Assembly: GCA_029259745.1 (NCBI GenBank)
Contig: JAJDEO010000002.1
Location: 117,787 to 181,786, forward strand
Source: Planctomycetota bacterium
GTDB taxonomy: Bacteria > Planctomycetota > B15-G4
Direction: 5' to 3'
DNA length: 64,000 nt
The notes beneath the pieces were generated by a model. That model was given only the letters and a program-made list of their open reading frames with translations. It searched no databases and was not told where the DNA came from. Below, in pieces: positions 56,870-64,000 of this stretch; position 1 is the stretch's first letter, and the number at the start of each line of letters is the position of its first letter. The position numbers were made by a program, and so were the translations under genes.

Positions 56870-58260
56870 GTCAGCAGGCTTTCTCATCGCGAGCGTCGCT
56901 CGTTTGCGCGAGCGTGGGGGCGATGCTGGGGCTCGGTGCGCTGTGGCACGGGCCGCGGATGCTCGCCGAACACGGCGGCGCGTTCGTGGTCGCGTGGGCC
57001 GTGTGCCTGGTGGTGTGGACGCTGCCCTTGCTGATGTTCGAGTTCGCCGCCGGGCGGGCCGCACGGACCGGGCCGATCGGCGCCACGAACTGGGTGTTCG
57101 GCAAGACCTCGATATGGCGCGGCGCGTTCGCCGCTCTCGTGGCGCTCGGCCTTCTGGGCGGAACCGTGCGGGCCGGTGGACGCGCGCTCGAGCTGGTCTG
57201 GGCGGCGGGGCGCGCCGATCGGTGGGGCGCGCTCGACGCCGCGCGGCCTTCACCGGGAGCGCTGCTTGCGGTCGGCGGGGCCGCTTGGCTCGTCGTTCTC
57301 GTCGCGCGTGGCGGATTACACGAGCGCTTGACACGCGTCTGCATCGCCGCTGTCTTCGCGGCCCTGCTCATCTGCGCGCTTTGGACCTGGACGCGCCCGG
57401 GCGCCGACGCCGGGCTCGCGGCCGCCTTGGGTGTCGACTGGTGGCGCCTGACGCGCGGTGCGATCTGGTTCGACGCCGTCATGCAGTCGGCCTGGTCGAT
57501 GGGCGCTGGGATCGGACTGATGACCTGCACGGCGCGCGCAGCGGGGCGCGGCCTCCAAGCTCGACGCGAGAGTTTTGCGACGGCCTTCGGAGTCAGCGTG
57601 GCTGCGCTGCTCGCCGCGCTGATCGTCCTGCCGTTGCAGGCCGCGCGCGTCGGGGCCGACGGGCTCACGAGCCTCGCGGGGTCAGCCGCGAGTGGCGTTC
57701 CGTCAACGACACTCGAGAACGTCTTCATGCACCCCGACGACGCACCGCTGGCGTTGCTCTACCAGCTGGCCGTCTTGCTGGCGTGTTTCATGACGACCAT
57801 CGCCGTGCTCGAACTCTTCGTCCGCTCACTGCGCGATCGCGACGTGCCGCGACGGCGCGCGCTGCTCGTTGCGTTCTTCGTCTCGACGCTCCTGATCGCC
57901 GCCGGCGAAGCCTCGCCGAGCTTCGCAGCGAATCAGGAATGGGTCTGGCGGCTCGGCATCGTCGTCGCCTGCGGGCTGCTGACGCTCAGCGTGCTCGGCC
58001 ATGGAGCCAATCGCTTCTGGATCGAGCTGATCGGGGGGCCCGAAGGGCGCGTGGACGGGGGCGGTGGGTTCCGCTTCGTCGCCGGCGTCCTGTTGCCGCT
58101 CCTCGTCGTGATGCTCGGCCTCGGCGCGCTCAGCGACTCGTGGACGCTGAGCGCGGGCTCCTGGTCGCGCTGGCTCTCACCGATCGCCACCGACAGCCTC
58201 GGCACGTGCGTTGCGCAGTGGGCCGTCGCGATCGCGGTCTTGAAGGTGAGCCTGCGCTGA
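56866..58260 (+). CDS. Neurotransmitter:sodium symporter (NSS/SNF) family protein, probable CTG start
   Basis: The 464-residue product has about 12 membrane segments and the LeuT-fold N terminus: 'SSRASLVCASVGAMLGLGAL' aligns with TM1 of the family (LeuT 'GNAVGLGNFLRFP'), then 'AEHGGAFVVAWAV'. The Asn of the GLGN motif, a sodium ligand, is Ala here, and RFP is HGP, so ion coupling is probably altered. The first canonical start, GTG 56914, would remove half of TM1; reading from CTG 56866 restores it and gives a 4-base CTGA overlap with the previous stop, matching the ATGA/GTGA habit of this genome. The substrate is unknown. Confidence 0.82.
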   Translation: MSQQAFSSRASLVCASVGAMLGLGALWHGPRMLAEHGGAFVVAWAVCLVVWTLPLLMFEFAAGRAARTGPIGATNWVFGKTSIWRGAFAALVALGLLGGTVRAGGRALELVWAAGRADRWGALDAARPSPGALLAVGGAAWLVVLVARGGLHERLTRVCIAAVFAALLICALWTWTRPGADAGLAAALGVDWWRLTRGAIWFDAVMQSAWSMGAGIGLMTCTARAAGRGLQARRESFATAFGVSVAALLAALIVLPLQAARVGADGLTSLAGSAASGVPSTTLENVFMHPDDAPLALLYQLAVLLACFMTTIAVLELFVRSLRDRDVPRRRALLVAFFVSTLLIAAGEASPSFAANQEWVWRLGIVVACGLLTLSVLGHGANRFWIELIGGPEGRVDGGGGFRFVAGVLLPLLVVMLGLGALSDSWTLSAGSWSRWLSPIATDSLGTCVAQWAVAIAVLKVSLR

Positions 58261-58265
58261 ACCAC

Positions 58266-59516
58266 TCACGTCGGCGCGCGACCGATCTCACGGTGTGGCC
58301 AGAAGAAGCGAGCCTCGAGCACGATCGCGAGGATGTAGAGCCCCATGGTCAACATCATCGGCACGGCGTATCCGTCGACGGTGTGGCCGAGCACTCCTGA
58401 CGTCGTCTCGATGAGCGCGCCACCGAGCCAGTTCGCCAAGCCCCAGCCGAGGTTCCACCCCAGCATCGTCATCGAGTTGACCGAGGCCTGCCATTCCGAC
58501 GGCGTGATCTCCATGATCAGGTGGCGCCAGATCGGGTGCGAGAGGTTCATGAGCACCGTGCGCAGGACGTAGGCGCCGACGGCAAGGCTGGCCGACTGCG
58601 TGAAGGCCATGAAGATGAAGAACGGGAGCGACAGCACCTCGGTCAAGATGGTTGCGCGCACGTTGCCGAGGCGCGAGACGACCCACGGCGTGGCCAGCGA
58701 GGCAATGACCATCGTCGCCGACGACGTCGCCATCACGAGACCGAGATCGTCCTTCGGAAGGGCGAAGCGGTCCGTGAAGTAGAGGTTGATGAAGGGGATG
58801 GTCATTCCCGCACCCATGCCGATCACGAGGTAGGGCAGCGTCACGCGAACCCACAGGTGCTCGTTTCCGCGCTTCAGGATCTCGAACGTTCCGCCTCGAC
58901 GCTGACCGCGTGGCGGGCGCGCGTCGCCCACCCGTCGATACGGAATGGCTGCAAGCAGCGCCGTGAGCGCGCCCGCGATCAGCGTCATCCGGAGCGCGAT
59001 GACCTCCGTGGCCCATGTCCCTTCGAGGTGCGCCGCGAGTTCGCCACCGAGGATCGGGCCCAGGGCCATCGCGGCCGCGTGAGCCGCGAACTCGGCTTGA
59101 AACAGGTGACTTCGGTGACTCGCTTTCGTGACCGAGACGATGAACGGGGCCGCGACGACGCGATGCAGCGTGAAGGCGAATCCACCCAGCATCGCGAAGA
59201 GACACATGAACAACAGCGACTCGCTGCAGGCCAGCGCGCTGACGGACACAGCAACGCCGACGCATGACAGCGAGAGGCTCTTGCGTGGACCGAGTCGTTC
59301 GTACACCCACGTCGACGGAAACGTCGAGACGACGACGCCGACCGCCGTCGCCGACAACACCGCGCCGGCATCCTTTTCGCCGTATCCAACGGAACGGACG
59401 TAGAGGTTCTGAAGCGTCCAGAGCACGGCGTGCGACAGCTCGATGAGCACGGCCCCGCCCAGGAACGAGCGCGCTGCGGGCGAAAACTCACGATAGCGAC
59501 CGAAGAGTACGGACAC
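58266..59516 (-). CDS. MFS transporter
   Basis: The 416-residue product has about twelve hydrophobic segments and a central cytoplasmic loop with 'RRVGDARPPRGQRRGG'. The A-motif-like sequence 'VYERLGPRKSLSL' follows TM2, as in the major facilitator superfamily. Substrate and direction cannot be told; it has the look of a drug- or metabolite-efflux type. GTG 59516 is chosen for 'VSVLFGRYREFSPAAR' at the cytoplasmic N terminus. It converges on the NSS gene with five bases between the stops and is 55 bases downstream of the NhaC-like gene on the same strand. Confidence 0.85.
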   Translation of the reverse strand: MSVLFGRYREFSPAARSFLGGAVLIELSHAVLWTLQNLYVRSVGYGEKDAGAVLSATAVGVVVSTFPSTWVYERLGPRKSLSLSCVGVAVSVSALACSESLLFMCLFAMLGGFAFTLHRVVAAPFIVSVTKASHRSHLFQAEFAAHAAAMALGPILGGELAAHLEGTWATEVIALRMTLIAGALTALLAAIPYRRVGDARPPRGQRRGGTFEILKRGNEHLWVRVTLPYLVIGMGAGMTIPFINLYFTDRFALPKDDLGLVMATSSATMVIASLATPWVVSRLGNVRATILTEVLSLPFFIFMAFTQSASLAVGAYVLRTVLMNLSHPIWRHLIMEITPSEWQASVNSMTMLGWNLGWGLANWLGGALIETTSGVLGHTVDGYAVPMMLTMGLYILAIVLEARFFWPHREIGRAPT

Positions 59517-59571
59517 CGTCAGCCGGCTCGACCGGAAGGGCAGCAGGCGCTGGCGAGGGTGGCGAACATGG

Positions 59572-61956
59572 TCAGCCGGCCGTGGCCACGGTGCCATCGG
59601 CGTCGACGACGTCGGGCACGCGGCGTCCGATCACGAGCTGGACGGTGATGAGCAGTGTGACCCCGCTTGCGATGGCGAACGGGAAGGTCCACCACGACAG
59701 CAACACGGAGGGAAGGTACCCGACGAGCATCGCGATCGTCGCCGTCACGAGGGCGTAGGGCGCCTGCGTGCGCACGTGGTCGACGTGGTCGGAGGCCGAC
59801 GAGACGGAGCTGAGCACCGTCGTGTCGGAGATCGGTGAGCAGTGGTCGCCGAAGATCGACCCTTCGAGCACGGCACCGATGCACATGACAACCATCGCCA
59901 TGCCCATCCCGTCGCCTTCCATGGACGAACCGATCGCGAAGGCGAGCGCCACGACGTTGGGCAGCAAGATCGACATCGTCGACCACGACGACCCGGTCGC
60001 GAAGGCGACGAGGCATGACACCAAGAAGAGCAAGATCGGCAGGAGAACGGCCGGGAGGGCGTCCGAGAGCAGGGCGACGAGGTAGTCCGCCGTACTGACG
60101 TCCTTGCACACGGCGCCGATCATCCAGGCTTGCAGCAGGATCAGCACGGCGAAGAAGAGCGCCTTCGTGCTCGAGACACCTGCGCGCGTGGTTTCGCCGG
60201 CCGTCAGATGGTGACTGGAGTCGTTGCCCGACGTTGCCCGTCCGATGAGTTGCGCGATGAGCAATCCCGCGCCGGTCACGACGGCACCGAACGCGAGATA
60301 TCCGTAGCCTGCCGCAGGGGCGTCGGCGTCCGGCGAGGGCACCCAGTCACCCAGCGTCTGAGCGAGCCATTCGGTGACGCCGGTTCCGAAGAACTCCCAG
60401 ACGAGCAGCGCGCCCACGAGCCCGACAAGGCCCGCCAACGACGTCGAGAGGGCAATGGCGACGATCAGTCCGATCGAGGCTCCGACGAAGATCGGGGCCG
60501 CTCCACTGCCTGCGTACAGCACGTCTTGGATGACGCGAAGCGTGAGCGGCTCGCCGTTGGCCATCGCTTCGGTGCCGCCGCCGTCCACCCAGATGCGCCA
60601 CATCGTGACCAGCAGGACCGTGGCGATCGGGAGCGCGCCACGCCACCAACGCGGCGTCATCGACTCCTTCTGCGCGATGCTCGTGGCCTCGTCGCTCACC
60701 ATCGGGAGACCGCCGGGGCGCACGACGGCGCCGGTCTCGCGAGCGCGGATCTCGGCGGCGAGCATCGGACCCCAGTCACGGCGCATGACGATGCCGATGA
60801 AGACCGCGCAGATCGTGAAGATGCAATAGAAGCGGAACGGAATCGTCTGGATGAAGACGCTGTATGCCTCTGACTCCGCGAGTCCGATCCCGGGCAGCTG
60901 TGCGCTGAACGTCGAGACCTCGAACGCGATCCACGTCGACAGGATCGATATGCCGGCGATCGGTGCCGCCGTACTGTCGACGATGTATGCGAGCTTCTCG
61001 CGGCTGATGCGCAGCCGGTCGGTGAGCGGGCGCATGGTGTTGCCGACGAGCAAGCAGTTCGCGTAGTCGTCGAAGAAGATCAGGATGCCCATGCCCCACG
61101 TGACGAGCAGGGTCGAACGCACCGTGCGCGCGAAGACGAGCAGCAGGTTGACGAGCCCTTGCACGCCGCCGCTCTTGCTCATGATCCCGACCATCGCGAC
61201 AAGCGCGATGACGAAGCCGAGCACCTCGACGCGGAACGTGTCGGTCAGTTCGCTCCAGAGGTACACGCGGAAGACGTCGACGAAGCCCTGCGGGAGCGCC
61301 GCGAGAAAGCCCGTGATGCTCGTATCGCCACCTGCCGCGGCGATCGTGGCGCCCACGAGGATGCCGACGAACAGCGCCACCAACACCTGCCGGAATGCGA
61401 GCGCGACGAGGATCGCCAGCAGCGGAGGCAGCAACGCCTCACGCCCGGGGACGTCCCAAGTCTGCGGTGAGGAGCGCTGCGTGCCATCCTCGAATGTGAC
61501 GAGGTAGCCGACGTCGTCGCCTCCGGGCTCGAAGGCGCCGAGAGCCGGCGCCGTCCCCGCGGGGAGAAATCCGATGTCGATCGTGAGGGCGAGGGCCCCG
61601 GCCGTCCCGACGTCGGCGCGACTGAGCGTCGACAGCCCTTCGCCGGCGCGCCACGAGTTGTAGGTGTTGAGGCCCGAGTTCCATGAACGCTCGAAGGCCT
61701 CCGTCGCCACGCCGTCGGCATACCGGAGCGTGGCAGCAACGGTCGCGCCACCCGCGGCATCGACGCGTTCCTGCAGCGCGAGGAGGAAGGAGTCCTCGAC
61801 GCCCTCGATGCCGCCATCCCGCAGCTCCACGGCCTCACCGCCCAACAGCTTCGAGAACCCTTGTGAGGCGAGCAGGTCGCGGTCCGCGCTCGGCCCGAGC
61901 AGGGCCACGACGAGCGCGACGCCGAGCAACAGACCGATGATCGTGGATGGTTTCAT
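59572..61956 (-). CDS. NhaC-like Na+/H+ antiporter with N-terminal extracytoplasmic extension
   Basis: The 794-residue product has an NhaC-family core from about residue 175 with the signature 'LIFFDDYANCLLVGNTMRPL' and 'AYIVDSTAAPIAGISILSTW' and, near the end, 'LEGSIFGDHCSPISDTTVLS'. A signal anchor opens the protein ('IIGLLLGVALVVALLG') and is followed by about 140 residues that are not hydrophobic, probably outside the membrane; this is absent from short NhaC proteins. It likely exchanges Na+ (or an organic ion) for protons. ATG 61956 is clear. The MFS gene follows 55 bases later. Confidence 0.85.
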   Translation of the reverse strand: MKPSTIIGLLLGVALVVALLGPSADRDLLASQGFSKLLGGEAVELRDGGIEGVEDSFLLALQERVDAAGGATVAATLRYADGVATEAFERSWNSGLNTYNSWRAGEGLSTLSRADVGTAGALALTIDIGFLPAGTAPALGAFEPGGDDVGYLVTFEDGTQRSSPQTWDVPGREALLPPLLAILVALAFRQVLVALFVGILVGATIAAAGGDTSITGFLAALPQGFVDVFRVYLWSELTDTFRVEVLGFVIALVAMVGIMSKSGGVQGLVNLLLVFARTVRSTLLVTWGMGILIFFDDYANCLLVGNTMRPLTDRLRISREKLAYIVDSTAAPIAGISILSTWIAFEVSTFSAQLPGIGLAESEAYSVFIQTIPFRFYCIFTICAVFIGIVMRRDWGPMLAAEIRARETGAVVRPGGLPMVSDEATSIAQKESMTPRWWRGALPIATVLLVTMWRIWVDGGGTEAMANGEPLTLRVIQDVLYAGSGAAPIFVGASIGLIVAIALSTSLAGLVGLVGALLVWEFFGTGVTEWLAQTLGDWVPSPDADAPAAGYGYLAFGAVVTGAGLLIAQLIGRATSGNDSSHHLTAGETTRAGVSSTKALFFAVLILLQAWMIGAVCKDVSTADYLVALLSDALPAVLLPILLFLVSCLVAFATGSSWSTMSILLPNVVALAFAIGSSMEGDGMGMAMVVMCIGAVLEGSIFGDHCSPISDTTVLSSVSSASDHVDHVRTQAPYALVTATIAMLVGYLPSVLLSWWTFPFAIASGVTLLITVQLVIGRRVPDVVDADGTVATAG

Positions 61957-62243
61957 CAACGGCTCCGAGCAATGGCGGCGGCGAGCGGGGGATTGTAGGG
62001 GCACACGGGAGGATCACCCAAGGGACGTTTCGACCGATGCTCCGACACCCGCCCGTTTGCAGATCGTCGGGATGCGCCGCGATGGTCGCCGAACGAGCCG
62101 GCGCAGGCGATCCCTGGGTGACGCGATGTCCGCTCGGGCGAGTGGGCCGTCGGGGCCTGCAATCGCTCCGAGACTGGTCGATGTGACGCCTTCCCGAGGA
62201 CCGTCGCATTGAACCCGACCGAGCCGACAGCAATCATGCGTTC

Positions 62244-62837
62244 ATGGTGCTCGTGCAAGAAACAGCCGAAGTCCCGCTCGATGAGGCCACGCTCCTGGCC
62301 CTTGGCATCGTCCTCGTCTTGGCGGCGCTGGCGTGGCTCGTCGTGCGCCTGAGTGCGCGAGTGCGTGCCCTCGAGGCATCGGTCGACTCGCTTTTGCCGC
62401 TGGCGGAGCTCCCAGCCTCGATCGAGGCGCTCGCCGCCGACCTGCAGGGGCGCGACCTACACGAGCGGTTGCGCGCTCAGTTGGCCGAGTCGGCCGAAGC
62501 GCAGGTGCGTCTGGCCGGGCGCGTCGACGATCTCGGAGGCCGGATCGACCAGCAGGGCAAGCTGGTCCGAGATTGGGGTGCAACCCTTCAGGCCGCGGCT
62601 TCGAAAGGCGCGGATGTGCCACTCGAGGACATCTCGATCGTCGCGGCCCGCCACCTTCGAGAGCGTGGGTTCGAGGCGGTGCGGCTCCTCACTGAGAGGA
62701 GTCACGTGGAGGGACGGAGCGGTTCGCTGGCCTTCGAGGCTCGTAGGGACGGGGTCATGCACAAAGGGCACGTGGTGCTTGCCGACGGGGTCGTACGCAA
62801 GGAGAGCGTTCGGGCGGCCTACTCCGCGTTTCCGTGA
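62244..62837 (+). CDS. Membrane-anchored coiled-coil protein of unknown function
   Basis: The 197-residue product has one membrane segment ('LLALGIVLVLAALAWLVVRL', about 17-36), a coiled coil to about residue 125 ('RALEASVDSLLPLAELPASI'), and a small C-terminal alpha/beta domain ('ISIVAARHLRERGFEAVRLL', 'GHVVLADGVVRKESV'). The architecture recalls RmuC-like or restriction-endonuclease-like C-terminal domains, but no catalytic motif can be confirmed. It lies 147 bases upstream of asnS on the same strand. Confidence 0.7.
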   Translation: MVLVQETAEVPLDEATLLALGIVLVLAALAWLVVRLSARVRALEASVDSLLPLAELPASIEALAADLQGRDLHERLRAQLAESAEAQVRLAGRVDDLGGRIDQQGKLVRDWGATLQAAASKGADVPLEDISIVAARHLRERGFEAVRLLTERSHVEGRSGSLAFEARRDGVMHKGHVVLADGVVRKESVRAAYSAFP

Positions 62838-62969
62838 TTGCGTAGGCTTGCGCGAGGAGGAGCGTGCGGCGCATCGAGAGGTGCACCTACCCGAGACCTC
62901 CACGCGGATGTCAGCCTGCCGGCGCCCTGTGTCGTCCGGCGTCTTGTGCCGTATCGACCTGTTTCCCAA

Positions 62970-64000
62970 GTGACCGTCGATCCCATGACCGTCGAACCCA
63001 CGACAACCCTGTCCTCGACCATCGCCCGTGTCCGCGACCTCGCGGAGCACGTGGCGTCCAACGTCCGCGTGCAGGGCTGGCTGTCCAACTGTCGCTCGTC
63101 GGGCAAGTTGCTGTTCCTGCAAGTGCGCGACGGGAGCGGGATCGTCCAGTGTGTCGTGCGCAAGGGCACGCTTGACGACGACCTCTTCGAAGCACTGAAG
63201 CGCTTGCCGAACGAGTCGTCGCTCGAAGTGTCCGGAACGGTCAAAGCCGACGAGCGCAGCCCCGGCGGCGTCGAGATGAGCGTCGACGCGGCGCGCATCG
63301 TCGGTGAAGCGGCCGAGTATCCGATCACGAACAAGGAGCACTCGACCGGCTTCTTGATGCAGCATCGGCACCTCTGGTTGCGGTCCAGCAAGCAGGCGGC
63401 AACGCTGCGTATCCGCGCTCGCATCATCAAGTCGATTCGCGACTACTTCGACAGCCGCGGCTACGTCTGCCTCGACGCGCCGATGTTCACGCCCGCGGCG
63501 TGCGAGGGCACCTCGACGCTGTTCGAGGTCGACTACTTTGGTGAACCGGCGTACCTCACTCAAAGCGGACAGCTCTACGGTGAGGCCGGGGCGATGGCCC
63601 TTGGGAAGGTCTACGTCTTCGGTCCGGCATTCCGCGCCGAGAAGTCGAAGACGCGTCGACATCTCACCGAGTTCTGGATGGTCGAGCCGGAGATCGCCTA
63701 CGCCGAGCTCGACGACGTGATGGACATCGCCGAGGAGTACATCGCGACCATCGTCAGTGATGTCCTTGCCGATTGTCGCCCCGAACTCGAGGCCCTCGAG
63801 CGTGACGTCTCGAAGCTCGAGGCCGTCGTGCCGCCTTTCCCGCGGATGACGTATACCGAAGCGATCGAGAAGCTCGGTGCCGCGGGGCGCGAGGTGCCGT
63901 GGGGCGAAGACTTCGGTGCCCCGGACGAGGACTACCTTTCGTCGACATCGGACAAGCCCATTCTCATCCATCGCTATCCGGCGTCGTTCAAGGCCTTCTA
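62970..64000 (+). CDS. asnS: Asparaginyl-tRNA synthetase, 3' end outside window
   Basis: AsnS charges tRNA-Asn. The open frame runs off the window end after about 343 codons of an expected 430-460. The OB-fold anticodon-binding domain comes first ('VRVQGWLSNCRSSGKLLFLQ'), then the class II core with 'FLMQHRHLWLRSSKQAATL', 'DAPMFTPAACEGTSTLFEV', motif 2 'FGPAFRAEKSKTRRHLTEF' and 'YLTQSGQLYGEAGAMALGKV'. EGTSTLFEV separates it from aspartyl synthetases. GTG 62970 or ATG 62985 may start it. No stop is seen, so automated ORF lists that need a stop codon can miss this gene. Confidence 0.95.
   Translation, partial: MTVDPMTVEPTTTLSSTIARVRDLAEHVASNVRVQGWLSNCRSSGKLLFLQVRDGSGIVQCVVRKGTLDDDLFEALKRLPNESSLEVSGTVKADERSPGGVEMSVDAARIVGEAAEYPITNKEHSTGFLMQHRHLWLRSSKQAATLRIRARIIKSIRDYFDSRGYVCLDAPMFTPAACEGTSTLFEVDYFGEPAYLTQSGQLYGEAGAMALGKVYVFGPAFRAEKSKTRRHLTEFWMVEPEIAYAELDDVMDIAEEYIATIVSDVLADCRPELEALERDVSKLEAVVPPFPRMTYTEAIEKLGAAGREVPWGEDFGAPDEDYLSSTSDKPILIHRYPASFKAF

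Noticed and set aside
61947..62186. Small plus-strand frame between the antiporter gene and the coiled-coil gene
   Set aside because: No ribosome binding site, no homology-like pattern, and it overlaps the probable control region of the antiporter gene.

Overview
The window is one 64 kb piece of a GC-rich (roughly two-thirds G+C by eye) bacterial chromosome with 44 protein genes I can support, one tRNA and one small mobile element. The lineage is most likely Planctomycetota. The reasons are a small protein with an excisionase-like DNA-binding domain and a C-terminal membrane anchor, a secreted HEAT-repeat plus von Willebrand A protein, very large secreted Kelch/IPT/PA14 proteins with a Gly-Cys-rich N-terminal module, and many TPR lipoproteins. 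This is inference from protein style; there is no rRNA here to confirm it. Genes are packed tightly. Nine neighbouring pairs share a 4-base ATGA or GTGA stop/start overlap, and this overlap was used to correct several starts.

Layout. 1-4.9 kb: the end of a type II secretion/type IV pilus ATPase gene, its inner-membrane partner, and two CNNM/CorC-like membrane proteins in one overlapping run. 5.0-7.4 kb: DNA-binding/membrane protein, OmpA-like lipoprotein, rsmA(ksgA). 7.6-15.9 kb: dnaG-rpoD, then a zinc-ribbon coiled-coil protein, selB and a sulfatase-like TPR lipoprotein. 15.8-19.1 kb (minus strand): an AmgK/MurU-like pair for cell-wall sugar recycling, a membrane-anchored helical protein, and what looks like a frameshifted gene. 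19.5-21.2 kb: HEAT-VWA protein and tRNA-Pro(CGG). 21.5-26.4 kb: SMUG1-type uracil-DNA glycosylase, a UPF0104 membrane protein, a methyltransferase, and a divergent O-antigen-ligase-like TPR protein. 26.8-29.9 kb: guaB-guaA.

30.6-37.8 kb is a mutagenesis cassette, imuA-imuB and dnaE2, interrupted by an opposite-strand TPR gene. imuA and dnaE2 share a GTTY-N7-GTTA direct-repeat motif next to their start codons, which may be an SOS operator. 37.8-47.9 kb (minus strand) holds an M20 amidohydrolase and two paralogous giant secreted proteins (1262 and 1662 residues). 48.3-50.6 kb: an HExxH peptidase-like protein, a membrane protein and a ComF-like phosphoribosyltransferase. 50.8-53.1 kb: a divergent STAS-domain protein and GAF-PP2C phosphatase, probably a partner-switching signalling pair. 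A MITE-like element of 167 bp lies at 53.15-53.31 kb, ending one base before the polA stop codon.

53.3-64 kb: polA, a TPR lipoprotein, a divergent sodium-symporter-family protein that seems to need a CTG start, an MFS transporter, an NhaC-like antiporter with an extracytoplasmic extension, a membrane coiled-coil protein, and asnS, which runs off the end of the window. Most of the window is housekeeping. The parts that deserve a second look are the shared imuA/dnaE2 motif, the MITE, the giant paralogues, the signalling pair, the recycling pair and the non-canonical start.
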